From Thermohalobaculum sp039027855 (GTDB lineage Bacteria > Pseudomonadota > Alphaproteobacteria > Rhodobacterales > Rhodobacteraceae), in NCBI GenBank assembly GCA_039027855.1, contig JBCCJI010000003.1, positions 62,001-126,000 of the forward strand: a stretch of DNA of 64,000 nt. The letters run 5' to 3'. Both the position numbers and the translations under genes were made by a program. Numbering within the stretch: position 1 is the first letter of the stretch; each line of letters opens with the position of its first letter. The notes under the pieces are model-generated. The model saw only the letters and a program-made list of their open reading frames with translations. It made no database searches and was not told the origin of the DNA. Positions 25,886 through 34,618 of the stretch are shown here, piece after piece.

Positions 25886-26063
25886 GGCGCCTGTCTGGCG
25901 CCCGCCCGTGCATCCGGGCCTGTGATCCCGTGCAGATTTTGCTCAGAGCCCCATCGCCCCAAAGCATGCGTCGCACCGTTGCATGCGTCGCCCACTGGCT
26001 CGGCGCGCCCCGCTGCGCCTCTCAGCGGGCCAGGGCGATTGCCGGGCGGATGCCCTCCATGGC

Positions 26064-27077
26064 ATGAAACAGCCTATGTCCGCAGATCCGGCCAAGACGC
26101 CCCGATATCCGATCCCGCTCGCCCTGGTGGTGTTCGAGGGCACAAAGCTCCTCGATGTCGCGGGGCCGCTGCAGGTGTTCAGCGATGCGCGCGCGCCCGG
26201 TGGCCATCCCGCCTATGCCGTCGATATCCTGTCCGAGGACGGCGGCGAGATCGCCACCGACACGGTCTGTCGTTTGGCGAGCACGGGCTTTGGTGCAGCG
26301 ACCGGTCGGCGATGGGATACCGTCCTTATCTCAGGGGGAGACGCCGCCCTGCATGCCGCCCGATCCGCGTCGCTGCAGGCCTTCGTCGCCGGGGCCTCGG
26401 CCGGGTGTCGGCGGCTTGGCTCGATCTGCCTCGGTGCCTTCATCCTCGCGGCGGGGGGTCATCTCGACGGGCGGCGCGTCACTACGCACTGGGACGGCTC
26501 GGCGCGTCTGGCCCGCGATTATCCGGCGCTCCGCGTCGAGGATGATGCCATCTTCATCCAGGATCGGGGCGTCTGGACATCGGCGGGCGTGACCGCGGGC
26601 ATCGATATGGCGCTCGCCATGGTCGAGCAGGATCTCGGCCGCGGCGAGGCGCTGAGGCTCGCCAAGTCGCTGGTTCTGCCCATGCGGCGAGGCGGCGGGC
26701 AACGCCAGTTCAGCAGCGCGCTCCATGCCCAGATCAACACGGCCGAGACGCGCTTTGCCGCCCTCATCTCCGCCATGGCTTCCGATCTTCGCCAGAACCT
26801 CAGCGTGGCCGAGATGGCCGCCGCGGCCGGCATGAGCGAGCGCAACTTCGCCCGGGTCTTCGCCGCCGAGCTTGGTGTCAGCCCGGCCCGCTTTGTCGAG
26901 CGCATGCGGGTCGAGCATGCCTCGGACCTGATGCATGGCGCGGGGCTGTCGCTGGCCGCGGCACAGGCGGAGGCGGGCTTTTCCAACGCCGAGCAGATGC
27001 GCCGCGCCTTCCAGCGCTGCAAGGGCGTAGCACCCTCAGCCTATCGCGCGCGGTTCTTCGCCCCCGCGCCGCCCTGA
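26064..27077 (+). CDS. GlxA-type AraC-family transcriptional regulator with DJ-1/PfpI domain
   Basis: A 337-residue regulator. The N-terminal class I glutamine amidotransferase-like (DJ-1/PfpI) domain spans about residues 15-185, with VVFEGTKLLDVAGPLQVF, LISGGDA, the elbow Cys in LGSICLGAFILAAGG and TSAGVTAGIDMALAMVE. A C-terminal AraC HTH pair follows (NLSVAEMAAAAGMSERNFARVF ... SLAAAQAEAGFSNAEQMRRAF). ATG at 26064 is chosen; 26076 is an equally possible start. Relatives control catabolism of choline, carnitine, arginine and similar compounds. Its target here is unclear, since it is divergent from the exosortase and upstream of the RNA-repair operon. Confidence 0.88.
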   Translation: MKQPMSADPAKTPRYPIPLALVVFEGTKLLDVAGPLQVFSDARAPGGHPAYAVDILSEDGGEIATDTVCRLASTGFGAATGRRWDTVLISGGDAALHAARSASLQAFVAGASAGCRRLGSICLGAFILAAGGHLDGRRVTTHWDGSARLARDYPALRVEDDAIFIQDRGVWTSAGVTAGIDMALAMVEQDLGRGEALRLAKSLVLPMRRGGGQRQFSSALHAQINTAETRFAALISAMASDLRQNLSVAEMAAAAGMSERNFARVFAAELGVSPARFVERMRVEHASDLMHGAGLSLAAAQAEAGFSNAEQMRRAFQRCKGVAPSAYRARFFAPAPP

Positions 27078-27166
27078 CGGGTCGGCGACGCGGCTGAACC
27101 GGCCCCGGCTGTTGCTGGCCTGACGCGCGCTGGCTAAGGAAGCCCGCATTGAGCGGGGGCACGGGC

Positions 27167-28660
27167 ATGCAGATCGAGATCACGCTATTGGCGCCGGAGG
27201 GGGCGGACTACACCGCCCGCGATCTCGGCTTTTTTCTGCGTAAGCACCCCGACCATGCCCATACTCGCGAGACCTCGGCCGGGACGGCGACGATCTTCTA
27301 CCCGGAGGTCGGTGCCGGGCGGACGACCGCGCTCCTCCATCTCGACGTCGATCCGGTCGGGCTGGTCCGCGGCAAGAGCAAGCAGGCCGACGGGCTGCTG
27401 GATCAGTACGTCAATGACCGGCCCTATGTGGCGAATTCGTTCCTGTCGGTCGCCCTCGGCCGGTCCTTCGGGCAATCGATGGCCGGCCGGTCCAAGGAGC
27501 GTCAGGCGCTGGCCGAGCGTCCCCTGCCGTTTGAAGCGCGGGTCGTGCCGGTGGCCGTAGCGGGCGGCAGCGCGGTGATCCGCGAGGTGTTCGCCCCGCT
27601 CGGCTACACGGTCGAAAGCACCGTGCTGGATGCCGGGGGCACCCGCGAGATCCACGATCTGTCGCTGAAGGGCACGCTCACGCTCTCGGCGCTGCTCAAC
27701 CACCTCTACGTGCTGGTGCCGGTGCTGGACAACGCGAAGCACTGGTGGATCGACCGCGATGAGATCGAGAAGCTGCTCGCCAAGGGCGAGGGTTGGCTGG
27801 CCGAGCATCCGGCGCGCGAGCTGATCACGCGCCGCGCGCTTAAGCATCGCCGCGCGCTGGTCAACCATGCTCTGGAGCGGCTGTCCGAGAGCCTTGAGGA
27901 CGAGGACGACGACGCGGCCGAGGACGACACCCCTAAGCCCGCCCCGGAGGAGGCGCTGGAGAAGCCGATCCGCCTGCATGACCTGCGCCTCGACACCGTG
28001 GCGGCCGTGCTGCACGAGGCGGGCGCTGCCACCGTCCTCGATCTCGGCTGTGGCGAGGGCAAGTTGATCCGTCGGCTGGTCAAGCAGCGCTGGGTCGAGC
28101 GGGTGCTGGGCGTCGACCCCTCGGTCCGCACGCTGGAGATCGCGGCGCGGCGGCTGCATCTCGACACCGCCGGGGAGCGGATGCGCGAGCGCGTCGCCCT
28201 GCAGATGGGCAGCCTGACCTATGGCGACCGGCGCTGGCAGGGGTTCGACGCCGCGACGCTGGTCGAGGTGATCGAGCATATCGACCCCGCCCGCCTCTCG
28301 GCGCTGGAGCTGTCGCTGTTCGGCGACGCCCGGCCCCGGCTGGTGGTCGTGACCACGCCGAACCGCGAATACAACGCCCTGTTCGAGGGGATGGCGGAGG
28401 GCGCCCGGCGCCACCCCGACCACCGCTTCGAATGGACCCGCGCCGAGTTCGATGCATGGGCCAGCCGCGTCGCCGCCGCGCATGACTACACGGTGCGCCT
28501 CGAACCCCTCGGCCCCCTCGACGAAACCCACGGCGCCCCCTCGCAGATGGCCGTCTTCACCCGCGGCGCGGCGGCCGGATCGGACGATGGCCCCGACGCT
28601 GGCCCAAGCGCTAACCCGGGCGCTGGCCCGGGCAACGCCACCGACGAGGCGGCGGCATGA
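27167..28660 (+). CDS. hen1: Hen1-family 3'-terminal RNA ribose 2'-O-methyltransferase
   Basis: A 497-residue bacterial Hen1 that methylates the 2'-OH at a break before it is sealed by Pnkp, protecting the repaired RNA. The N-terminal domain (residues 1-240) begins MQIEITLLAPEGADYTARDL, then FLRKHPDH, as in known Hen1. An acidic linker (LEDEDDDAAEDD) leads to the C-terminal methyltransferase: SAM motif VLDLGCGEGKLI, metal-binding E..EH in LVEVIEHIDPARL, TTPNREYN and HPDHRFEWTR. ATG at 27167 matches the family N-terminus; a TTG at 27149 also has a good ribosome site. Its stop overlaps the DUF4262 start (ATGA). Confidence 0.93.
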   Translation: MQIEITLLAPEGADYTARDLGFFLRKHPDHAHTRETSAGTATIFYPEVGAGRTTALLHLDVDPVGLVRGKSKQADGLLDQYVNDRPYVANSFLSVALGRSFGQSMAGRSKERQALAERPLPFEARVVPVAVAGGSAVIREVFAPLGYTVESTVLDAGGTREIHDLSLKGTLTLSALLNHLYVLVPVLDNAKHWWIDRDEIEKLLAKGEGWLAEHPARELITRRALKHRRALVNHALERLSESLEDEDDDAAEDDTPKPAPEEALEKPIRLHDLRLDTVAAVLHEAGAATVLDLGCGEGKLIRRLVKQRWVERVLGVDPSVRTLEIAARRLHLDTAGERMRERVALQMGSLTYGDRRWQGFDAATLVEVIEHIDPARLSALELSLFGDARPRLVVVTTPNREYNALFEGMAEGARRHPDHRFEWTRAEFDAWASRVAAAHDYTVRLEPLGPLDETHGAPSQMAVFTRGAAAGSDDGPDAGPSANPGAGPGNATDEAAA

Positions 28661-29130
28661 CAGACAAGATGAGCGACGCCATCGAGCGCAACATCGCGGA
28701 GCACGGCTGGCACTGTCAGAGCGTTCATGGCGATGCCGACTTCCCGCCCTTCGCCTACTCCATCGGCTGGGGCATGACGCGGACCTGGCCTGAGTTTCTG
28801 ATCGTCGGCGCTGCTCGACCGTCGCTAAGCACTTCCATGATATGGCGCGTCTGGGAGAGCGGGCGCAGACCATGTCCGGGTGAGGTGCGCGACGACATCC
28901 TTGACGGGTATGACTGCCCGATGCGCGCCGTCGATCTCAGCTGGTTCCCCTTCCTGTTCGGCCGAGCGATCGACGCCTACATGACGCGCGGCTTGAAGCC
29001 GTTCGAGGCGGTGCAGTGCATCTGGCCGACGACGGCGCATGTGCTCCCCTGGGAACCGGAAGCGTCGGAGCAGTTCGTGAAGCGCCAGCCCATCCTCGAC
29101 CGACCCATGCAGCGTGAGCCGGGTACATGA
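28657..29130 (+). CDS. DUF4262-like protein coupled between Hen1 and Pnkp
   Basis: A 157-residue soluble protein resembling DUF4262: AIERNIAEHGWHCQSVHGD, then PPFAYSIGWGMTRTWPEFLIVG, the typical YTIG...hPE pattern, then GEVRDDILDGY. No catalytic motif is recognised. It overlaps the stop of Hen1 and the start of Pnkp by ATGA junctions on both sides, so all three are translationally coupled. One line counted by hand is 62% G+C, slightly below neighbours. Hen1 and Pnkp normally sit side by side and interact, so this is either a third component or an inserted passenger. Confidence 0.8.
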   Translation: MTDKMSDAIERNIAEHGWHCQSVHGDADFPPFAYSIGWGMTRTWPEFLIVGAARPSLSTSMIWRVWESGRRPCPGEVRDDILDGYDCPMRAVDLSWFPFLFGRAIDAYMTRGLKPFEAVQCIWPTTAHVLPWEPEASEQFVKRQPILDRPMQREPGT

Positions 29131-31676
29131 AGATCGAACTGCCGGATTTCTCGCTGGTCGTGCTGATCGGGGCCACGGGCTCGGGCAAGTCGAGCCTTGC
29201 GGCCCGACACTTCCTGCCGACCGAGATCGTCTCGTCCGACCATTGCCGGGCGCTGGTCTCGGATGACGAGACCGATCAGGGGGCCACGGGCGATGCCTTC
29301 GAGCTGCTCCGCTATACCGCCGGCGTGCGGTTGAGGCGGCGGAAGCTGACGGTGATCGACGCAACCTCGGTGAGGCGCGAGGACCGGTCCGATCTCGTCG
29401 CCCTCGCCCGGCGCCACCACGCCCTGCCGGTGGCGCTGGTGCTCGATATCGACCCCGACCTGTGCCACGAGCGCAATGCAGGGCGCGGCAATCGCGATTT
29501 CGGCCCGCATGTCGCCCGCAACCACGCCAAGGCGCTGAGGCGCGGTCTGCGGGGGCTGGAGAAGGAGGGCTTCCGGCAGGTCCACATAATGCGCTCGCCC
29601 GAGCAGGTCGCGGCGCTGGAGATCGAGCGCCAGCCGCTTTGGACCGACCGGCGCGGGGACCATGGGCCCTTCGACATCATCGGCGATGTCCATGGCTGCT
29701 TTGACGAACTGACCGCGCTGCTCGGCGAGCTTGGCTATCAGATCGACCCGTTCGAGGCGGGCGAGGGCTTGATGAGCGCGCGCCACCCCGAGGAGCGCAT
29801 CGCGTTCTTCGTGGGCGATCTGACCGACCGGGGGCCGCGCAATGTCGATTGCCTGCGCCTCGTGATGGGCATGTGCGCCGAGGGTTCGGGGCGCTGCGTG
29901 ATGGGCAACCACGACTTCAAGCTGAACAAATGGCTGAAGGGCCGGAAGGTACAGCTGAACCATGGGCTGGATCTGACCGCGGCCGAGCTGGAGGGCTGCA
30001 GCGAGGCGTTCCGAAAAGACGTGCGGGAGTTCACCTTCAACCTCCGCTCGCACCAATGGCTCGCCGGCGGCGATCTGGTCGTGGCCCATGCCGGGCTGAA
30101 GGAAGAGATGCATGGCCGCGGCTCGGGCGCGGTGCGCAACTTCGCGATGTTCGGCGAGACGACCGGCGAGATCGACGAGTTCGGCCTGCCCGTGCGTCTG
30201 GAATGGGCACGGGCGTATCGCGGGCGCGCCGATGTCGTGTTCGGCCACACCCCGGTGCTGGAGGCCGAGTGGCTGAACTCGACCATCGACATCGACACGG
30301 GCTGCGTCTTCGGCGGCAAGCTGACGGCGCTCCGCTGGCCCGAGCGCGACCTCGTCTCGGTGCCCGCCGCCCGCCAATACGCCGAGCCCGCCAAGCCGCT
30401 CGATGCCGGCAGCGGGCGCACCGCGCAGCAGGACCATGACCGGCTGCTTTACTTCGACGATTTCGCCGCCAAGCAGCGGATCCCCACGCGTCTCGGCGGC
30501 ACGGTGCTGATCTCGGAGGAACACGCCCTGGCGGCGCTGGAGGTGATGAGCCGCTTTGCCGTCGATCCGCGCTGGCTGATCCACCTGCCGCCGACCATGG
30601 CCGCCTGCCCGACGGCCGAAAGCGGGCCCTACCTGGAGCATCCCGAGGGCGCGCTCGACTATTTCGCCAATCTCGGCGTGACCGATCTGGTCGCCGAGGA
30701 GAAGCACATGGGCTCGCGCGCGCTGATGGTGGTGGCCCGCGATGTGGCGGCGGCGGAGAAGCGTTTAGGCACCGAGGACGGCAAGCAGGGCGTCGTCTAC
30801 ACCCGCACCGGCCGGCCCTTCTTTCGCGACGATACCGAGGAGGCGGCGGTGGTGGCCCGGGTCGCCGCGGCGGCGGAGGCTTCGGGGCTGTGGGAAGACC
30901 TCGCCACCGACTGGCTGCTGCTCGATACCGAGTTGATGCCCTGGTCGGCCAAGGCGCAGGAATTGCTGCGTCGCCAGTATCTGCCGACCGTCGCCGCGGC
31001 CCGCGCCTCGGCCGAGGCGCTGCTGGCGCGGCTGGCGGCGGCGGGCCCGTCCGAAGCGCTGGCGCCGCTGGCCGAGGCGGCGGCGCGCCAGCGCGACAAC
31101 GCGCGGCGCATGGGCGAGACCATCGACGGCTATTGCTGGTCGGCCGAGACCATCGATGCGCTGAAGATCGCGCCGTTTCACCTGCTCGCGGCCGAGGGGC
31201 AGGTGTTCAGTGATCGCGAGCATGCCTGGCACATGGAGACGCTGGCGCGCCTGGCCGCGCATGATCCGATCCTGCAGGCCACCGGTTGGCGCCGGCTCGA
31301 TGCGACTAGCAGCGAGGATCGCGCGGCGTTGATCGACTGGTGGGAGGGCCATACCGCATCCGGCGGCGAAGGGATGGTTCTGAAACCGGCAGGGTTCCTC
31401 GCCCGCGGCGAGAAGGGGTTGGTGCAACCGGCGATGAAGGTGCGGGGGCGCGATTACCTCCGCATCATCTATGGGCCCGACTACGACCTGCCCGAGAATA
31501 TCGAGCGGCTCCGCAAACGCGGGCTTGGCCGGAAGTTCTCGTTGGCGGATCGCGAGTTCAGGCTGGGGCTCGAAGGGCTGCACCGCTTTGTCGAGAAGGC
31601 GCCGCTGCACCGGGTGCACCAATGCGCGCTGGCGGTGCTGGCGCTGGAGAGCGAGCCGGTCGATCCGCGCCTCTGA
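29127..31676 (+). CDS. pnkp: Polynucleotide kinase-phosphatase-ligase (bacterial Pnkp) for RNA repair
   Basis: An 849-residue three-domain RNA end-healing and sealing enzyme. The kinase domain has P-loop IGATGSGKSS with Lys21 and lid Arg residues. The phosphatase domain has DIIGDVHGCFDEL (Asp187, His189), FFVGDLTDRGP (Asp231), VMGNHDF (Asn261) and VAHAGL (His321). The C-terminal adenylyltransferase has Lys526 in AEEKHMGSRAL and ends near residue 849. Length and spacing follow Clostridium thermocellum Pnkp (870 residues, Lys21, Asp187, His189) closely. It cannot seal without Hen1, encoded two genes upstream. The stop is followed within 10 nt by repeat copy B. Confidence 0.95.
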   Translation: MKIELPDFSLVVLIGATGSGKSSLAARHFLPTEIVSSDHCRALVSDDETDQGATGDAFELLRYTAGVRLRRRKLTVIDATSVRREDRSDLVALARRHHALPVALVLDIDPDLCHERNAGRGNRDFGPHVARNHAKALRRGLRGLEKEGFRQVHIMRSPEQVAALEIERQPLWTDRRGDHGPFDIIGDVHGCFDELTALLGELGYQIDPFEAGEGLMSARHPEERIAFFVGDLTDRGPRNVDCLRLVMGMCAEGSGRCVMGNHDFKLNKWLKGRKVQLNHGLDLTAAELEGCSEAFRKDVREFTFNLRSHQWLAGGDLVVAHAGLKEEMHGRGSGAVRNFAMFGETTGEIDEFGLPVRLEWARAYRGRADVVFGHTPVLEAEWLNSTIDIDTGCVFGGKLTALRWPERDLVSVPAARQYAEPAKPLDAGSGRTAQQDHDRLLYFDDFAAKQRIPTRLGGTVLISEEHALAALEVMSRFAVDPRWLIHLPPTMAACPTAESGPYLEHPEGALDYFANLGVTDLVAEEKHMGSRALMVVARDVAAAEKRLGTEDGKQGVVYTRTGRPFFRDDTEEAAVVARVAAAAEASGLWEDLATDWLLLDTELMPWSAKAQELLRRQYLPTVAAARASAEALLARLAAAGPSEALAPLAEAAARQRDNARRMGETIDGYCWSAETIDALKIAPFHLLAAEGQVFSDREHAWHMETLARLAAHDPILQATGWRRLDATSSEDRAALIDWWEGHTASGGEGMVLKPAGFLARGEKGLVQPAMKVRGRDYLRIIYGPDYDLPENIERLRKRGLGRKFSLADREFRLGLEGLHRFVEKAPLHRVHQCALAVLALESEPVDPRL

Positions 31677-31678
31677 GC

Positions 31679-31925
31679 CATGCGGTATCGCGGCTGGTCG
31701 CCGCGATGCGGTTTGCGGGGGCGCCCTTGGCGGTACGGGCGCGATCCCTGTGGCCCGGCGCCGGTGTCGGCAGGGATCGGTGGGCTGGGGAGAAGCCGCG
31801 GGCGGCTTCTGTCCGAGTGTCTCCAGGTCTCGTGCCGCGTCAACGTCAAGCGGGCGGTGCCCGTCTCTCCGCGAACCTTGACCCGGCCCGACACCTGCGC
31901 ATCGCGCATCACGGCGGGCTTGGCG
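31679..31925 (+). repeat. Dispersed structured repeat, copy B
   Basis: It begins almost at the pnkp stop (31676), sense to pnkp. Hairpin 1 is 31687-31707 (8-bp perfect stem, loop TGGTC). An extra 9-bp stem CGATCCCTG/CAGGGATCG lies at about 31742-31779. Hairpin 2 is 31791-31810 (AGAAGCCG, loop CGGG, CGGCTTCT). Hairpin 3 is CGGGCGGTGCCCG near 31850, then CCTTGACCCGGCCCG at 31876-31890. After that the sequence still resembles copy C for about 35 nt. Confidence 0.82.
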
Positions 31926-32135
31926 GGGCGCCCTGGTCGGATGTTGGGCCGAAACGGTGCCGCCATGACACGACGACGATATCGTGAACGGATGACCTGC
32001 AGGGGAGGTACTTGACTGAAACGATAAGGATTGCCAAGCGGCAGGGGTCGTGTCCCCAGCCATCCAGCGCGCCGCAGAGCACCCCCGGCGCCCCAGCCAC
32101 GCATGCGACTTGGCATCGGCGAACTGGAGTATGGC
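31926..32135. other. Leader region of the TonB-dependent receptor
   Basis: No gene is supported here. It contains the only AT-richer patch of the gap (about 31970-32030, with TTGACTGAAACGATAAGG), which probably holds the receptor promoter. No Fur, Irr or RirA box could be matched with confidence. Confidence 0.4.
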
Positions 32136-34337
32136 GTGGCTGAAACAGCGAAGATGGCGCGTGGCGCCCGGACGGTTCTGGCGCGGTGTCTCGGCACCAG
32201 CGGCCTTGTCGGCCTGATGGCAGGTGGGCTCGGCGCGCCGAGCGCTCTGTACGCCCAGACGGCTTCACCCGCCACGGCTTCACCCGCCACGACCCTGCCC
32301 GAGATCGTGGTCTTCGGCGGGGCCCGCGACGAGCGCGCCCTGCTCGAGACGCCGAACGCGGTCAGCGTGATCGAGGAGGAGCAGTTCATCCGCCGCCAGG
32401 CCTCGACCTATGAGGAGCTGATCGGCGACCTGCCGGGCGTCAGCATCGAGGGCGGCCCCCGCGGCATCGCGCAAGAGCCCAATATCCGCGGCTTCACCGA
32501 TGATCAGGTGGTCATCCGCGTCGATGGCGCGCGGCAGAACTTTACCCTGACCCATCGTGGCCGCTTCTTCACCGATCCCTCAATCCTGAAGCGGGTCGAA
32601 GTGCTCCGCGGCGGCGCCTCCACGCTGTTTGGCTCGGGCGCGCTTGGCGGCGTGATCTTCCTGGAGACCAAGGACCCGGATGACGTGATCCTGCCGGGGC
32701 GCGACTTCGGCGGTCAGGTCAAGCTTGGCTTCAACAGCGCGGGCACCGAGCTTTTGGGGGCCGGCACCGTGGCCGCAAGGGCCGGCGATTTCGACGCGCT
32801 GGCGCATTTTGCCGGCCGGCCGCGCTTTGACGATATCGACGACGGCAATGGCGACCCGATCCTGCGCAGCGACATCGACACGCTGAACGGGCTGGTGAAG
32901 CTTGGCTGGGAGCCGGGCGAGGGCAACCGGATCGAGCTCAGCTACCAGATCTACGACGATGACGGCCAGACACCGCCCGATGCCGACGGACCGGCCGATG
33001 CGGACCTCTTCAACGTGGTCGAGCGCGACGTGCTCTACCAGACCGGGCGCATCGCCTGGGACTACGCGCCGCCGGGCAATGATCTGCTCGATCTGTCGCT
33101 GTTGGCCTATATCAACGACATCGAGGTGACCGAGGACCGGATCTCGGACGACCGGCTCGACACTACCGATTTCCGTACGCTCGGCTTCGAGGCGACCAAC
33201 ATCTCGCGCTTCGAGCTTGGCAGCGTGCCGGTGGCGGTGTCCTACGGTGTCGAGGTCTTTACCGATCGCCAGGACGCCGAGCGCGACGGCGATGCCCGGC
33301 TGCAGGCGCCGGATGCGCGGCGGAACTTCTTTGCGGGCTTCATTCAGGCCGATTTCGAGGTGCTGCCGGGTCTCACCATCACGCCGGGCATCCGTTACGA
33401 CTATTTCCAGCTGCGCCCCGATGGCGCGTTTGACGACCGTGAGGAGGGCCAGCCGTCGCCGAGGCTCGCGGTGAACTGGCAGCCGAACGAGACGATGCAG
33501 TTCTTCGCCTCGGCCTCCCGCTCGTTCCGCGCGCCGACGCTGACCGAGCTTTATGTCGATGGGCAGCACTTCTTCGTCGGCGAAGCGGCGGGCGAGCCGC
33601 TCGGCAATCCGTTCGACCCCAGCACGCCGTTCTTCAGCGGCAGCAACGAATTCATCTCCTCGCCCGATCTGGACCCAGAGCGGGCGACGCACTTCGAGAT
33701 CGGCGGACGCTTCCGCGACGGCGATGTCTTCCTGCCGGGCGACAGCCTGCTGGTCTCGGGCAATGCCTATTACTCGATCGTCGATGACTTCATCGACACC
33801 AGCGTGTTGTTCGTCGACTTTCAGACCTTCCGCTTCGACCCGACCAGCTTCAACCCGTTCACCCAGAGTTTCGGCCGCTTTCTGGTCGACGGCACGACCA
33901 CCAACTTCAACGTAGACGCGGTGCTCTACGGGTTCGAGGGCGAGATCGACTACGACGCCGGCAGCTGGTTCGCGGCGGCGGGTATCACCATCCCGCGTGG
34001 GCGCCAGCGTAACGGGGCCGGGGAACTGGCCTCAATCCCGCAGGACCGGCTGGTGCTGACCGGCGGCATCCGCCCGATCCCGGATGTGGAGCTTGGCCTG
34101 CGCGGCACCTTCCGGAGGGGCATCAACGAGGACGATGTGCCCGAGGACACCATCACCACGGGTGGCTCGGCGGTGTTCGACCTGTTCGCCAACTGGCAGC
34201 CGAGCGACGGGCCGCTGGAGGGAGCGGTGTTCTCGGCCGGGATCGATAACTTTACCGACCGGGCCTACAGCATCCACGCCAACGAGCTGAACGATCCGGG
34301 CATCGCGGTGAAGGTATCGGCCTCGATTGCCTTCTGA
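32136..34337 (+). CDS. TonB-dependent outer-membrane receptor (heme/hemoglobin type)
   Basis: A 733-residue outer-membrane beta-barrel importer. A signal region ending in SALYAQ is followed by a TonB-box-like LPEIVVFGG, then the plug (TYEELIGDLPGVSIEGGPRG, PNIRGFTDDQVVIRVDGARQ, VEVLRGGASTLFGSGALGGVI). The barrel contains the FRAPTLTELY signature (FRAP plus NPNL-type region) seen in HmuR/HemR-like heme receptors. It closes with DNFTDRAY and the terminal aromatic residue in SASIAF. GTG at 32136 has GGAG seven bases upstream; ATG at 32154 is an alternative. No TonB/ABC partner is adjacent, but a HemP/imelysin operon lies at 41-47 kb. Confidence 0.9.
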   Translation: MAETAKMARGARTVLARCLGTSGLVGLMAGGLGAPSALYAQTASPATASPATTLPEIVVFGGARDERALLETPNAVSVIEEEQFIRRQASTYEELIGDLPGVSIEGGPRGIAQEPNIRGFTDDQVVIRVDGARQNFTLTHRGRFFTDPSILKRVEVLRGGASTLFGSGALGGVIFLETKDPDDVILPGRDFGGQVKLGFNSAGTELLGAGTVAARAGDFDALAHFAGRPRFDDIDDGNGDPILRSDIDTLNGLVKLGWEPGEGNRIELSYQIYDDDGQTPPDADGPADADLFNVVERDVLYQTGRIAWDYAPPGNDLLDLSLLAYINDIEVTEDRISDDRLDTTDFRTLGFEATNISRFELGSVPVAVSYGVEVFTDRQDAERDGDARLQAPDARRNFFAGFIQADFEVLPGLTITPGIRYDYFQLRPDGAFDDREEGQPSPRLAVNWQPNETMQFFASASRSFRAPTLTELYVDGQHFFVGEAAGEPLGNPFDPSTPFFSGSNEFISSPDLDPERATHFEIGGRFRDGDVFLPGDSLLVSGNAYYSIVDDFIDTSVLFVDFQTFRFDPTSFNPFTQSFGRFLVDGTTTNFNVDAVLYGFEGEIDYDAGSWFAAAGITIPRGRQRNGAGELASIPQDRLVLTGGIRPIPDVELGLRGTFRRGINEDDVPEDTITTGGSAVFDLFANWQPSDGPLEGAVFSAGIDNFTDRAYSIHANELNDPGIAVKVSASIAF

Positions 34338-34351
34338 GCCGGCGCCCCGAG

Positions 34352-34612
34352 GTTGGCGGAATCGCGGCTGGTCGCCGCGATGAGGTTTGCGGGGGGGTGC
34401 CCAGCGGGTGCATCTGGTGATGCCGGCGGCGGTCGTGTTTGCGATTGGATCGAGACGCAGTGGGCTGGGGAGAAGCCGCGGGCGGCTTCTGGCCGAGCGT
34501 TGGGCAGATGTCAGACCGCCTCAGGGGCGAGCGGGCTGGCGCCCGTGGCTGCGCCACCCTTGACCCGGCCCGACATCCGCACTGCGCGATCACCGGGGCT
34601 GCGGTTTGGTGG
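34352..34612 (+). repeat. Dispersed structured repeat, copy C
   Basis: It lies 15-25 nt after the receptor stop (34337), sense to it, and fills the gap up to the convergent C45 gene. Hairpin 1 is 34361-34381, identical to copies A and B. Hairpin 2 is 34471-34490, identical to copy B. Hairpin 3 is CGGGCTGGCGCCCG near 34532-34545, then CCTTGACCCGGCCCG at 34558-34572. The segment between hairpins 1 and 2 is divergent. Confidence 0.82.
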
Positions 34613-34618
34613 CCGATC

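Noticed and set aside
27149..27167. TTG start for Hen1
   Set aside because: It has a reasonable ribosome site, but the family N-terminus matches the ATG at 27167; kept only as an alternative.
31481..32389. Minus-strand open frames crossing repeat copy B, and similar frames over copies A and C
   Set aside because: Similar peptides appear only because the repeat DNA is similar; the frames are not conserved relative to the repeat and have no starts or domains.
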